64,000 nt of DNA from Dreissena polymorpha (lineage: Eukaryota > Mollusca > Bivalvia > Myida > Dreissenidae), in NCBI RefSeq assembly GCF_020536995.1, contig NC_068358.1:248001-312000 (forward strand), read 5' to 3'. The notes beneath the pieces are model-generated. The model searched no databases and was not told the DNA's origin. It saw nothing but the letters and a program-made list of their open reading frames with translations. The position numbers were made by a program, and so were the translations under genes. Below, piece after piece: positions 36,001 to 42,850 of the stretch. The stretch's first letter is position 1, and each line of letters starts with the position of its first letter.

Positions 36001-39000
36001 GTCATGAAATGTAGTACACAGCTATTTAATTCCAATTTCTTATCAATTTCATCATTCTAGGTGAGTTTTTTTTCCCCAGCAAAACAATATAAATAAAAAA
36101 AATATGGCTCGTATAAATATTGAGAAGCGCAATCTTGCAATCCGGTCATACTGTAAGTTAATGCGTTTTACTTTTCACATTATTATTTTACGTTGTACGA
36201 TTTTGAGAATTTTACTAAGTGATTTTTAAATCGGCTGTTTTCGGAGAAAACCCGAGGTATTGTCATAGCCAGCTCGTCTGCCGTCCGCGTCGTGCTAAAA
36301 CCTTGACATTTGGCTCTAAAATCAAAGTACTTCCACCTACAACTTTGAAACTTCATATGTAGATGCACCTTGATGAGTTCTACACGCCACACCCATTTCT
36401 GGGTCACTATGTAAAAGGTCAATGTCACTGTGACCTCTAAAAGAAAAATTCTTACAAGCTTAAATTTATTCAAAACTGCACCCGCAGCCGAGCATTGGCA
36501 CCCGTTATTCGGTGCTCTTGTTTTAAATTTGTTATGTTTGATATATTAATGTTGATCAATTTCAATTCTATTTACATTAAGTATTAGATCTTTGTTGAAT
36601 ACATCTGAGTAGAAATTTAAACAAAATCCGTTCTGAAATAAGGGAGCTATATTGATTTGATTACGAGTTGCAATAGAAAAGTCTCAAAGTGCATATTTTG
36701 CCAGAAAAGCGAAAACATATAGGTGTACCTACTATTTAGTCATGTTTCGTAGATCGCGTAAACGCAAAATTTTACTTGTTACGAACCATTTTTGGAGACA
36801 TTCCATGGATTTCCTTCTTATCAAATTTATAATGTTTGTTTTAATTTACCCTAATAACAACTTCTTCTAAATTATTTATTTTACAGGAGCAGCAAATGAA
36901 AGAAAAAGATTTGCACTATACCGAAACCTATGCACACGAAAATGAACAACTCAGAAATGAATTGTCATCGTGAGTGTTTTTTTCAATTTGTGTCTAGGCT
37001 TTTATGATTGTATATATAGAAGTAATGACTGTGAAGAAAATATATCAGGAGGCAAAACCTGCCAACTGCCAGTTTTATTTATAAAAGGCAAATTGACGCT
37101 CACTCAATAAATTACAGTGCAATGTATACCATAAGACACATTAAACTCACAACATCGCATTCGCATGTTAAATGTAAAGCATTTGAATAAAATAGGTTAA
37201 GACGAATATGAAACTTAACCTTTCATAAATCGCAAACTTAACATGTGTCAATAAACTCTAACCTAAAATCAATATGATTTAAATAGAACAGTTATAAAAT
37301 CGAATCATTAGTCGTGCTATCTAATGGTTCTTTCTTTGTAAAACAACAATTTTACATAGTTAGCATACCTTGTTTTATCATATTTGCGGTGTTTGCCCAA
37401 AACAAATGTACAATGCGAAAATGTGTATATATTTTTTATCAATTTAATGAGCTCTTTTCATGGTCCTGTTTTGTAAAATCATAAAATTTGTGAGAGTGAG
37501 TGTCGCTTTTTAATATTATCCAAAAGAAAATGGGCATGGTTTTGTGTATGCCTATAGTTATATATACACTAATATTCAAAGCCCCGATACGTGTTTTGGT
37601 CATTGTTTTGTGTGATGAACTTCTGGTAAATATGTAACATTGCATCTGTGGGTATCCTACACAGAGTTTTGAAGGACGAGGCGCGCTTGAGCACGTATCT
37701 TGATCCCAGAGCCATCGCTGAACTGTACAAGAACCTTTATATAAACGTTTGGTCTCGCACTTTTGAAACAGCCAAAAACCTGACATTCGCTGGAAACGTG
37801 AAAAACGCTGTCATTAAAATTATAGAGTGTGTTGAGGTAAATATTTAATATATGTATATATTATTCTTGTATAGTTCATCAGAATTCATTTTGAAGCATC
37901 ATTCGTTAGAAAACAGGTTCATAATTAATTTGCTTGAAGGTTCTTTTCTTCAGAATAGTTTTTATTCACACAGATCAGAGCAATGGGTGATATGCTATTT
38001 CTTTCTATCACAAAAATACAAAAACACACCGCGAAATAACCACTAGTATATAAAATAATTATTGTATGGTAGCAAATTACAACTGCGTCTTTGTGTTAAA
38101 CAATACGTTCCTGTAATTACTTTCAGATGGTCAATACATTTTGTAAAACAGAGTGTGGAGAAATAAAGCGGCATTTTAAAGAAATGCTCGAAGGAGAAAC
38201 AGCTGATGTAAGAATGCTACACTCCAGTCTTGATTTGTTACATGTTTATCACATGAAAACACAATATTTTATTAAATAACACATTTCTCTTATCTAATTA
38301 TTAACATCCGTATTGTATCCCTTTGCGAAGTAAGCATCTGGAGCCATATTTGCATTGTACGTATCAAACCAAACTTTAAATCTAAAGGGCTATATTTGTT
38401 GATGACAAAATATTAACGAATTAGATTAATCTATGGAAGTTTTGAAATATATAATTATTTTATTAGACAATATTATAGCTTTAAAAAATTAATATTTATT
38501 TCGTTATTTATCGATTAATTTCTCAGTTAAAAGCGGACGTTTTCGACGAGGCACGAATTATTCAAATGATAACTTCTGGTACATCGGAACTCGCCTTAGG
38601 TTTGCTTGTTCAGGTAAAAGCATATGATTACAACGCTTACAATAAGCTGACGTCACATCATTAAGTATAATACGCTTTTAATAGTAAATTACGCTGGAAT
38701 ACACAAGCTTAATGCTGAAGACTTTTCGTATTCAACATTCCAAAACAATATTTTGATAGGAAACGCATTGGTGAAAAGAAACATACAACTTAATTATGTG
38801 TGTTTGGAAACAACAAATACAATTTACGGGGTTAATTTGTCCTTAAGGCTACTTGTGTTCGCACGCTGCCACGTGATTACCAAACAATCAGATAGTTATT
38901 ATAATTTTATATTTACACATATATAATACAACATTTTAGGTATTCATGAAAACATTAAATCCTGGTTTTCAACTACAAAAGCTTGCATATGCATCTCCTG

Positions 39001-39437
39001 TATTCGTCCGAGAGTGTATTCGAATCTTTTGGCTGCTGAACGTGCAATGGCCACAAATCGAGACACGCACGATTAAAGGTGGAGATTTTAACAGAAACGT
39101 ATATGAGACGTTTACCGAGGAGGGTGACAAAGTCGAGTATGTTGTATGGCCTGCCCTCATCTACGACGAAACCGTGCTAGCAAAAGGGGTTGCCAAATGT
39201 TACCAGTCGGCAATTCTCACACAAGCCACTAGTCTTCCTCCAATAGATGTTTACCAGGAAACTTCAGACAAAGAAGAGGGTTGTTCCTCTGATGAAGATG
39301 GATTGGAAGGAAATATGCCACGATATGAAGTGTTAAACGCAGCTCTAGCCGGTCTTTCGTTCACTTCAGGAGTTCAATACAACGTTTATACGGAGGCAGA
39401 ACCAAACGACACCAATGGGGGGGCAAAACGGTTGTAG
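18884..39437 (+). CDS. Mitochondria-eating protein (MIEAP/SPATA18)-like, enlarged coiled coil
   Basis: Exons: 18884-18994, 19426-19532, 19843-19924, 22578-22733, 23652-23798, 24335-24481, 30275-30430, 30626-30766, 31126-31281, 31440-31586, 31935-32063, 32773-32910, 33906-34046, 34276-34431, 34570-34716, 36887-36969, 37665-37836, 38127-38207, 38527-38613, 38940-39437. Splice sites are GT-AG and phases close exactly: 2982 nt, 993 residues. The middle 600 residues are Glu/Lys/Gln-rich coiled coil. The C-terminal 290 residues carry FVRECIRIFWLL and EYVVWPALIYDETVLAKGVA, matching my memory of the MIEAP C-terminal domain. Mammalian MIEAP is p53-induced, acts in mitochondrial quality control and is about 540 residues, so this is nearly twice as long. 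Whether the mollusc protein does the same is unknown. The exact 477-bp duplication may not be in every transcript; without it the protein is 950 residues. Confidence 0.85.
20440..20553. repeat. Hairpin in intron 3
   Basis: AACGTAGTGACGTCACCATC is complemented by GATGGTGACGTCACTACGTT 40 bp on. Direct repeats of CAATCTCTTGCACGACGGT lie outside it at about 20101 and 20598. Confidence 0.75.
20854..21371 (-). mobile_element. TIR element carrying a tRNA-like module, copy 1
   Basis: The ends are TTAAAGGGGCCTTTTCAC and GTGAAAAGATCCCTTTAA, with a TA at both outer edges. At 20989-21078 the minus strand has a tRNA-like sequence with A box (AGCTCAGTAGG) and a B box variant. Two further copies lie at 46621-47134 and 47132-47647. 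Confidence 0.8.
21372..22577. other. Rest of intron 3, nothing recognised
   Basis: AT-rich with no exon-like phase-0 segment or repeat border that I could identify. Confidence 0.4.
22578..24481 (+). CDS. MIEAP-like gene, exons 4-6 (coiled coil)
   Basis: Exons 22578-22733 (52 codons), 23652-23798 (49) and 24335-24481 (49) are all phase 0/0 and end in TTQ, SAQ or LNQ before the donor. They share a pattern: a charged heptad body, then a short conserved tail (DNYTLE, DNSLL). Exon 6 contains an internal GAATTG|GTAAGTGTG that is a better donor match than its real end. Confidence 0.85.
22940..23072 (+). pseudogene. Dead coiled-coil exon in intron 4
   Basis: Intronic sequence still encodes KEEIHIEIRT, then after an in-frame TAA, RASFKENTDMLRTLTKDNATLE. 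This matches the layout of the neighbouring exons (compare DNYTLE at 23775). Its acceptor has become AACAAG and no donor follows. I read it as a former exon of the same repeat family. Confidence 0.7.
24778..26286 (+). CDS. LINE ORF1 protein (coiled coil plus RRM-like domain)
   Basis: The frame gives 502 residues; the true start may be a later ATG (24850 or 24880). Residues 110-160 are coiled-coil-like. Residues 180-310 carry NNIIIYGLSE, then MMIDRAHRLGRK and RPMIARFRDY, the pattern of L1-type ORF1p RNA-binding domains (transposase_22/RRM). The last 170 residues are Ser/Asn/Gln-rich and basic. By analogy with L1, this is the RNA-binding chaperone of the element. No internal stop or shift was seen. 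Confidence 0.82.
   Translation: MRAGREWIYFTGAISSSTYKTLCTMTVYYNLSSMKVYMMKEVYEELPQSSMDESDILTTTEYAIPVQNRFKQMNNGGQGLSENGGFQTVQRRTKRKKVSSSNMDTFANMDIDSKLVCMFEKMNVIEDTISECRNDIIKVNSNYKLIDARVYALEQTMDWQVEMTRSMCYHSIDRDARDMRNNIIIYGLSERLPYNDRNLVLKFLENELEIDTSDMMIDRAHRLGRKFPNTNDQKRPMIARFRDYIDTETILSNAYKLKRTHFGLDRQYPKEIARARKELYQSKEAEYARMSNQRVKIKYPAELFINDRSIENKFPEWFNVLGVDRLKRCPDTKPTQSARVYSNETVINSSSESDSNDGNDQEAADEDVFLKTQEKSIQPIVGNAHENVNKPRSRTNSADRIEQSESVRVPVNETHQSVSRKASLINKSQISTKTIESRKTDTSNSVKHLKTKRAKMAQSQPNKITSDRQTVNQRRGVSQNFDTIKNSTGTSGLEQIDVPVTK
26317..29811 (+). CDS. LINE ORF2: endonuclease and reverse transcriptase
   Basis: The protein is 1164 residues with no stop. An apurinic-type endonuclease fills residues 1-275 (TETW, CGDFNSRIG near 155, LISDHCVV near 268). 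The reverse transcriptase lies at about 560-880, with GFRKGMGTVDNIF near 630, FIDFTKAFD, GVRQGESLSPFLFS and the catalytic LLYADD near 764. A CX2CX7HX4C knuckle (CKHC...H...C) is near 1090. These are the full set of parts for target-primed reverse transcription. I do not assign the clade: the long two-ORF layout recalls L1/Tx1, while the RT motifs are not typical L1. Confidence 0.9.
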   Translation: MCLLNVQGLIGKRYNKLLSGEMKTVFAENEILLFTETWSNSLYKYDVEGFHYYMLSRTVHLKGTKRASGGIMIYIADRLKNSIDFLKSRDDCIMWIKLKGYLFENGIDVLLCLAYNVPHGSSREMFINESLFDQVLNDMIQFEHTYNNNCRFIVCGDFNSRIGVKADYVENNDLQRFNVLPDDYIADSFLPRLSQDKVVNEHGYCLLEFCKMTGLKVLNGRVGVDSRIGKFTCITSNGSSVIDLVMCSPVLFKCVDKFEVFDPNLISDHCVVQFFINTYTNEDTSDDVDKTALLQNECDNAKYIYKWDKTKTDLYVQSLQTDSIIQSLNKVCNDINTTNCFSSLDQSLEHFCSIIDEVCSPLFKKTIKTGKNEKYQHVQNNKWFNDECQSAKSEFYKLLNIYRNDKSDENRISMTSARSLYKCLARKNKYQYDTEQTKILEQNRYLDAKRYWSMLKGSVKPIKSSKLHTDDFVRYFKSINDPDSHFYQPDEDIVYFNERYLNDELHVMFEELNMEITHEEIKKACICLKTGKSAGPDYVLNEFLKHGVSETHFLEVLFVLFNKMFNLSYFPEAWSEGLIVPLHKKGDLDDTANYRGITLLSTIGKLFSKIINNRLSVWGDKYNVYIEAQAGFRKGMGTVDNIFVLQGIITHILNQKKKLYTAFIDFTKAFDFVVRDIIWYKLIKLGIRGKILNIVRSMYNVVKSKIKYNNEISHESFTCFLGVRQGESLSPFLFSMYLNDIEEHFMLNKFEGVDLGMLKLFLLLYADDIVLFAESEVGLQNGLDLLDEYCAKWKLCVNINKTKIMIFKKGGQNRKHLKFTYHGNELEIVNKFTYLGVIFTTGGSFSATYDALSGQALKALFKLKSNLVKFTNISVSHSLELFDKLIEPILNYGCEVWGLNNSIQIERIHLRYCKQVLGVRTQTQNNFIYGELGRYPLINKRIVCVLKYWIKILQSDDVKYIKIVYNMLVHDLEMYPENNSWVKSVKHLLNTLGFGDAWFFQGVGDVNCFISIVKQRTSDIYVQNWITELQQTTRGKNYCIYGIFRFQPYLNVVNISKLRFEFTRLRVSAHRLEVEAGRWHKPEKTPYENRKCKHCNVLEDEFHFLLECPVFNSLRKQYIRRYYWNRTNMIKFIELLQTDNAKTIKNLATFIFNAAKLRTELYYQ
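30042..30074 (+). repeat. TA microsatellite in the LINE 3' UTR
   Basis: About 16 TA units without interruption. Confidence 0.9.
30275..32910 (+). CDS. MIEAP-like gene, coiled-coil block A (exons 7-11 plus duplicated exon)
   Basis: Exons 30275-30430, 30626-30766, 31126-31281, 31440-31586, 31935-32063 and 32773-32910 are all phase 0/0. Each encodes 43-52 residues of charged coiled coil (for example EKEKEALSKELEKIETTNKK; EDQRNQLQILMKEKDNLHES). The block is repeated downstream as block B. Acceptors TCTCATAG, GCGACAG, GATAG, TTTTAAG, GCAACAG and GAAACAG were used. Confidence 0.85.
31458..32411 (+). repeat. Exact 477-bp tandem duplication across a coiled-coil exon
   Basis: 31458-31934 and 31935-32411 appear identical base for base. 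The unit starts inside exon 10 (TTTGAAAAAGAGAGGC) and ends in the following intron at GTATGGCAACAG. At the junction that intron end becomes a new acceptor, CAACAG|TTTGAA, and the copied 129-nt exon is in phase 0. 477 is divisible by three. Block B has the unduplicated arrangement, so the event came after the larger duplication. An assembly artefact is the main alternative. Confidence 0.9.
33535..33711 (+). CDS. Possible chimeric exon: intron-derived start fused to half of exon 7 copy
   Basis: The copy of exon 7 in block B keeps only its last 19 codons (SIFRKKSITLDELVASQ) and its donor. Upstream, intron-derived sequence is open in the same frame for 40 codons back to an acceptor-like AAAAAATTCAG|GTGCGC at 33534. 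If used, it adds 59 codons in phase 0. The encoded stretch (HAAGYLPHLLKYTS) is not coiled-coil-like. It may equally be unused, so I left it out of the main model. Confidence 0.35.
33906..34716 (+). CDS. MIEAP-like gene, coiled-coil block B (exons 8', 9', 10')
   Basis: Exons 33906-34046, 34276-34431 and 34570-34716 are copies of 30626-30766, 31126-31281 and 31440-31586 with identical lengths (47, 52, 49 codons), phase 0/0 and intact splice sites. Changes are mostly conservative (for example KERQKMRAQ versus KERKQMRAQ), consistent with kept function. Confidence 0.83.
35401..35495 (+). pseudogene. Dead copy of exon 11 in block B
   Basis: After GGCGAAACAG the sequence matches exon 32773-32910 (MLALEKEHNRLQNELEQLNK) but reads TAG at 35473-35475 and loses its 3' third and donor, running into trailing-intron sequence. 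Splicing 34716 to 36887 skips it without a frame change. Confidence 0.82.
36225..36525. repeat. Dispersed repeat in the MIEAP-like gene
   Basis: It runs from about GGAGAAAACCCGAGGTATTG to GGCACCCGTTATTCGGTGCT. I recognise the right end as a common bivalve repeat; no coding sequence. Borders approximate. Confidence 0.5.
36887..38613 (+). CDS. MIEAP-like gene, exons linking coiled coil to the C-terminal domain
   Basis: Exon 36887-36969 (last coiled coil, phase 0 to 2), 37665-37836 (RLSTYLDPRAIAELYKNLY, phase 2 to 0), 38127-38207 and 38527-38613 (both phase 0/0). From 37665 on, composition changes from coiled coil to a globular helical domain with aromatic and hydrophobic residues (NVWSRTFETAKNLTFAG), taken as the start of the MIEAP C-terminal region. 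Confidence 0.83.
38940..39437 (+). CDS. MIEAP-like gene, last exon (core of the C-terminal domain)
   Basis: The acceptor is CAACATTTTAG; it enters in phase 0 and encodes 165 residues to TAG at 39435-39437. It contains FVRECIRIFWLL, then GGDFNRNVYETFT and VEYVVWPALIYDETVLAKGVAKC-type sequence, the diagnostic part of the MIEAP C-terminal family. An acidic Ser/Glu/Asp linker and a short tail follow. Confidence 0.85.
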   Translation, partial: VFMKTLNPGFQLQKLAYASPVFVRECIRIFWLLNVQWPQIETRTIKGGDFNRNVYETFTEEGDKVEYVVWPALIYDETVLAKGVAKCYQSAILTQATSLPPIDVYQETSDKEEGCSSDEDGLEGNMPRYEVLNAALAGLSFTSGVQYNVYTEAEPNDTNGGAKRL

Positions 39438-41372
39438 TATGTTGCCAGCAGTCGACAATTTCTTTACAACGACATAACAAACAATTGCAGATCCGGTGCG
39501 CGCATTTGCATCTCATTTACAAACCAAAATGGTTGAAACTGATAACAGAGAGTCGGTAAATGATAGTGTATGCATTGTTTAAGCATTATGCGCAGCACGA
39601 TGCGTATGTAACATACAAACGTGTGGACATTCATTCGATATGTTTTTATTAATATATTTTTAATTTGCATTTTGTTACGAGTGTGCTATCACAAATTCAT
39701 GCCGTCTTACTAAACAATATTTGAGTGTGTGTTTTTTCATTCCAAATAATTTGCTTTTTTAATCATTTGTTTGTGCATTTTATACTTTTGTTTATGTATT
39801 TCCATATTGATAATTAATGAGTGATTTTCTCGTGTACGTATATATGTTAATTAGTCATGTAATTCGTGTAATTCAGGACATTTGATGATGAATACAACAA
39901 TGCACATTACGCATTCAATAATTTTTTGAGGCTTAAAGAGATGTCCATCAACTAATGGTCCCAACAAGTAATCATATGAATTACTACATACACGCAATAT
40001 GTAAAGATAAGAACAAAAACTTGAAAATTACAGATAGCCTATACACTATTTTCAAAGTGTGTACACATATCGTATAACGTTCACGTCTTATAAAGTGCCA
40101 ACATCGCATGTATTTATTTAAAGTATGCTATAAAACAGAAGTTGCATGTTGTAATACGTAAATACATACATAATTATTGATAATTTTCTGTGTTTCACAA
40201 GAAAGATGTGATGAATTATCCCTTACTCTCACAGTATAGGTCCTCCCCATAGTATTGTGCCTTTAAATATAACGAAAAACCTTCAAGAAGTGCTGGAAAG
40301 TTAATGATTTTTCAGAAGTTGTCATTTAATTGATAATTATCCATGTCTATGATCACGATCATTCTTATTATTTACGAAGTTCATTGGTAAGTAAGTCATC
40401 TTTATTCTAGGGTGATGCTATGATATGTAATTACGCAACACACAATTATGCTAGTTTGTATATGGTTTAAAAGTATCTTTATCAAATGTTTTATATGCCG
40501 CTTACTTTTGAATAAGACATAAACATATTTAAAGAACAACATGAGCAAGAGTTTCGATTTTCTACTTTGTTTAGAACAAGCAGACACGCATAATAATAAA
40601 TCATAGCAACCAATCAGAAGGACCGATTCTATGAGACAATTGTGTAAATAATACATAAATATGAAATAGATAACTACAGGGAGCTAAGTCTAGCCAGTAT
40701 TTTGTCGAAACATTGCCGATGTAAATGTAGTTTTCGTTGTTATGTCCAAGAATACACATTTAACTATGGAGTTACATGTAACATACGCGTGTTTTTGTAT
40801 TTGTTCACTTCTAAAATTCGCATGTATTCATTAAGAGGGTCGATACTACGGATAGACATGCTAGTGTCTGGTTTGTTTGTATTCAATGCTACATTTTATC
40901 GTAATATAATATATCAATAATCTTTCCGTATATTTTTAATTAGCATTTTGTTGAAGTAAACATTATATTTTGTAACTATGTAAATGAACTGATATGAACC
41001 GGATCTAAAATCGGTAGAAGGATCTTTCTCAATATGTCAAAAACATGACACAAGAGGCAAATGAATTACATGGCACTATATCAAACGGTAGTAAATCACC
41101 ACCGGAAACCCGATATGATGTGAAAAGCTGGACGTGCTTGGAAAAGTTTCCGATAAATTTTGCTGAATTTTGGTAGGGTAAGTAAATCCAGTTCTATAAT
41201 TGTTTAAAGGCATTTTTGAATTAAAATATATTTTGGTATATGCAAAGGAAGTATTATCATGTATGTTAGAAAAATCCTGGTTATTATTATTCAGGATTTA
41301 TTGAAATATGGCTATTTGAAGTCGACTTTGAAAATGCAGACATTGTGGGAAGAAATGACGTAACACATATCG

Positions 41373-41377
<5 letters not shown>
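39438..41377. other. 3' flank of the MIEAP-like gene and intergenic DNA
   Basis: AT-rich and non-coding apart from a 43-codon frame from ATG 41045 (MTQEANELHGTISNG) that ends at TAG beside a GTAAGT donor; it could be a short first exon or chance. No clear poly(A) signal stands out just after 39437. Confidence 0.45.

Positions 41378-41465
<88 letters not shown>
41378..41465 (+). repeat. TA microsatellite
   Basis: About 44 uninterrupted TA units. Confidence 0.95.
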
Positions 41466-41469
<4 letters not shown>

Positions 41470-41723
41470 CCAAAAAATGAACGATTTTGACGCCGAAATT
41501 ACTGACATTATTAAGCGATAATATACGATACACACACAAATAATAAATAAGAAACATAATGTAAAATAAATAATATATGAATCTCCTTCTACTCGCTCTT
41601 CGCGACAATTGGAGTCCGGAGGCAAGGATCAAACCTAGCAACTAGGATCAAACCGGTGGTCTTCTGTAGAGCCTCCCTCATTCCTACGCTACGGCTTCTC
41701 TTGCAGGCTCACAGGTTCTGACC

Positions 41724-42026
41724 ATGCATTTCCCTCCAGTGGTTGATGGAACCTGCATTTCTGGAGGATGTGGGCAGCTACTACTAGCGGATATAGAGCC
41801 AAACCCAGGCCCTAGAAGACTGAAGTTTCCATGTGCCATCTGTAACCAAGCTTGCAAGTGGACAGGAAAACCCAGCGTATGCTGTGACACATGTGACTGT
41901 TGGTACCACCAAGAATGCATGGGCATGCCAGACACAGTGTCTGAGGCACTAGCAAATTACAGCTGGGAATGCGTCCAGTGTGGTATGCCCAATTACAACT
42001 GGCATCTTCAACACAACACTGTTTGA
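41724..42026 (+). CDS. LINE N-terminal segment: 2A-type motif and PHD-like zinc finger
   Basis: From ATG 41724 the frame reads QLLLADIEPNPGP, matching the D-[VI]-E-x-N-P-G-P signature of 2A ribosome-skipping peptides, with the skip expected between Gly and Pro at 41810/41811. Directly after it comes a C-X2-C...C-X2-C-X4-H-X2-C...C-X2-C array (CAIC, CCDTCDCWYH, CVQC) of PHD type. 2A sequences in this position are known from some CR1-type LINEs of invertebrates. The frame then breaks. Confidence 0.8.
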   Translation: MHFPPVVDGTCISGGCGQLLLADIEPNPGPRRLKFPCAICNQACKWTGKPSVCCDTCDCWYHQECMGMPDTVSEALANYSWECVQCGMPNYNWHLQHNTV

Positions 42027-42149
42027 CACAAGCAACAGCTTCGCAAATCTGAGTCTAAACTCTAACTTGGACAGCGAAATAAGTTTCAGCTGCCCCAACG
42101 CCACATCGTCACCAAACCGTAGGCTCCATAGCTCCAACACGGATGCTAG

Positions 42150-42850
42150 ACCTGACAAGCGCTATGACTTGCCACTCAGGGTTCTTATTATTAACTGCCA
42201 GTTCATCAAGAGTCCGGGAAAGAAGGCACAACTGGAGAACATGATTGCCTCCACACAAGCTGATGTAGTAATCGGGTCCGAATCCTGGCTAGACAGCAGC
42301 GTCAGCTCATCTGAGTCTTCCCACACTACTTCAAGTCATATCGCCGCGATCGACAAAATGATGCCCATGGTGGTGGCGTATTCCTCCTTGTGTCCGACAA
42401 ATACGCAAGTGATGAGCCAGCAGAAGTGAATCCCACAGGCGACTGTGAGGTGGTTTGGTGCAAGATCAAGGTCAAGGGAGCCCAGGACTTATATGTTGGA
42501 GCATTTTACAAGCCTCCATCCAATACAGCTCCTGAATATCTCGATTTACTGGACACCTGCCTCTCCAGAATACCAAGAGGAGCTCACTTATGGCTGGGCG
42601 GCGACTTCAATCTCGCCGACATAAACTGGGAAAATGAGTGTCCAAAGCCACAGGCCACAAATATGAAGCAGTGCCAACAGCTACTTGACATTTCCAAAAA
42701 CGCTTTCCTTGTCCAGACTGTTGATAAACCCACATGAATCACCGAGTACACAGAAAACTTGCTTGACCTCTTCTTCTCCAATAACCAATTACTCGTAAAT
42801 CGCTGCGAAGTACTGCCTGGCATAGCGGATCATGATGCCATCTTCGCCCA
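42150..42850 (+). pseudogene. LINE endonuclease remnant
   Basis: LRVLIINCQFIKSPGKK, then VVIGSESWLD, then after a frame change VGAFYKPPS, WLGGDFNLADINW and, after a TGA, GIADHDAIF. These are the usual landmarks of an apurinic endonuclease spread over two frames. Confidence 0.78.

Larger units (their letters stand above)
30378..36030 (+). repeat. Segmental tandem duplication of about 3.3 kb (block A and block B)
   Basis: Unit A is about 30378-33654 and unit B about 33655-36030. The exons, the introns and even the trailing intron text (CTCAGTACTGAGTTAAGATT; GACAATCGGGCGCTTTTGCA) recur in order. Unit B starts mid-exon 7, lacks the 477-bp copy and has lost part of exon 11 and the intron after it. 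A faint third copy of the trailing intron lies at 36077-36180. Confidence 0.85.

Noticed and set aside
31440-36030. CRISPR-like or regulatory array because of regular repeats
   Set aside because: The repeats are exon-plus-intron units hundreds of bases long in an animal gene.
41312-41641. Minus frame of 109 codons with Ile-Tyr repeats
   Set aside because: Mostly translated TA microsatellite.
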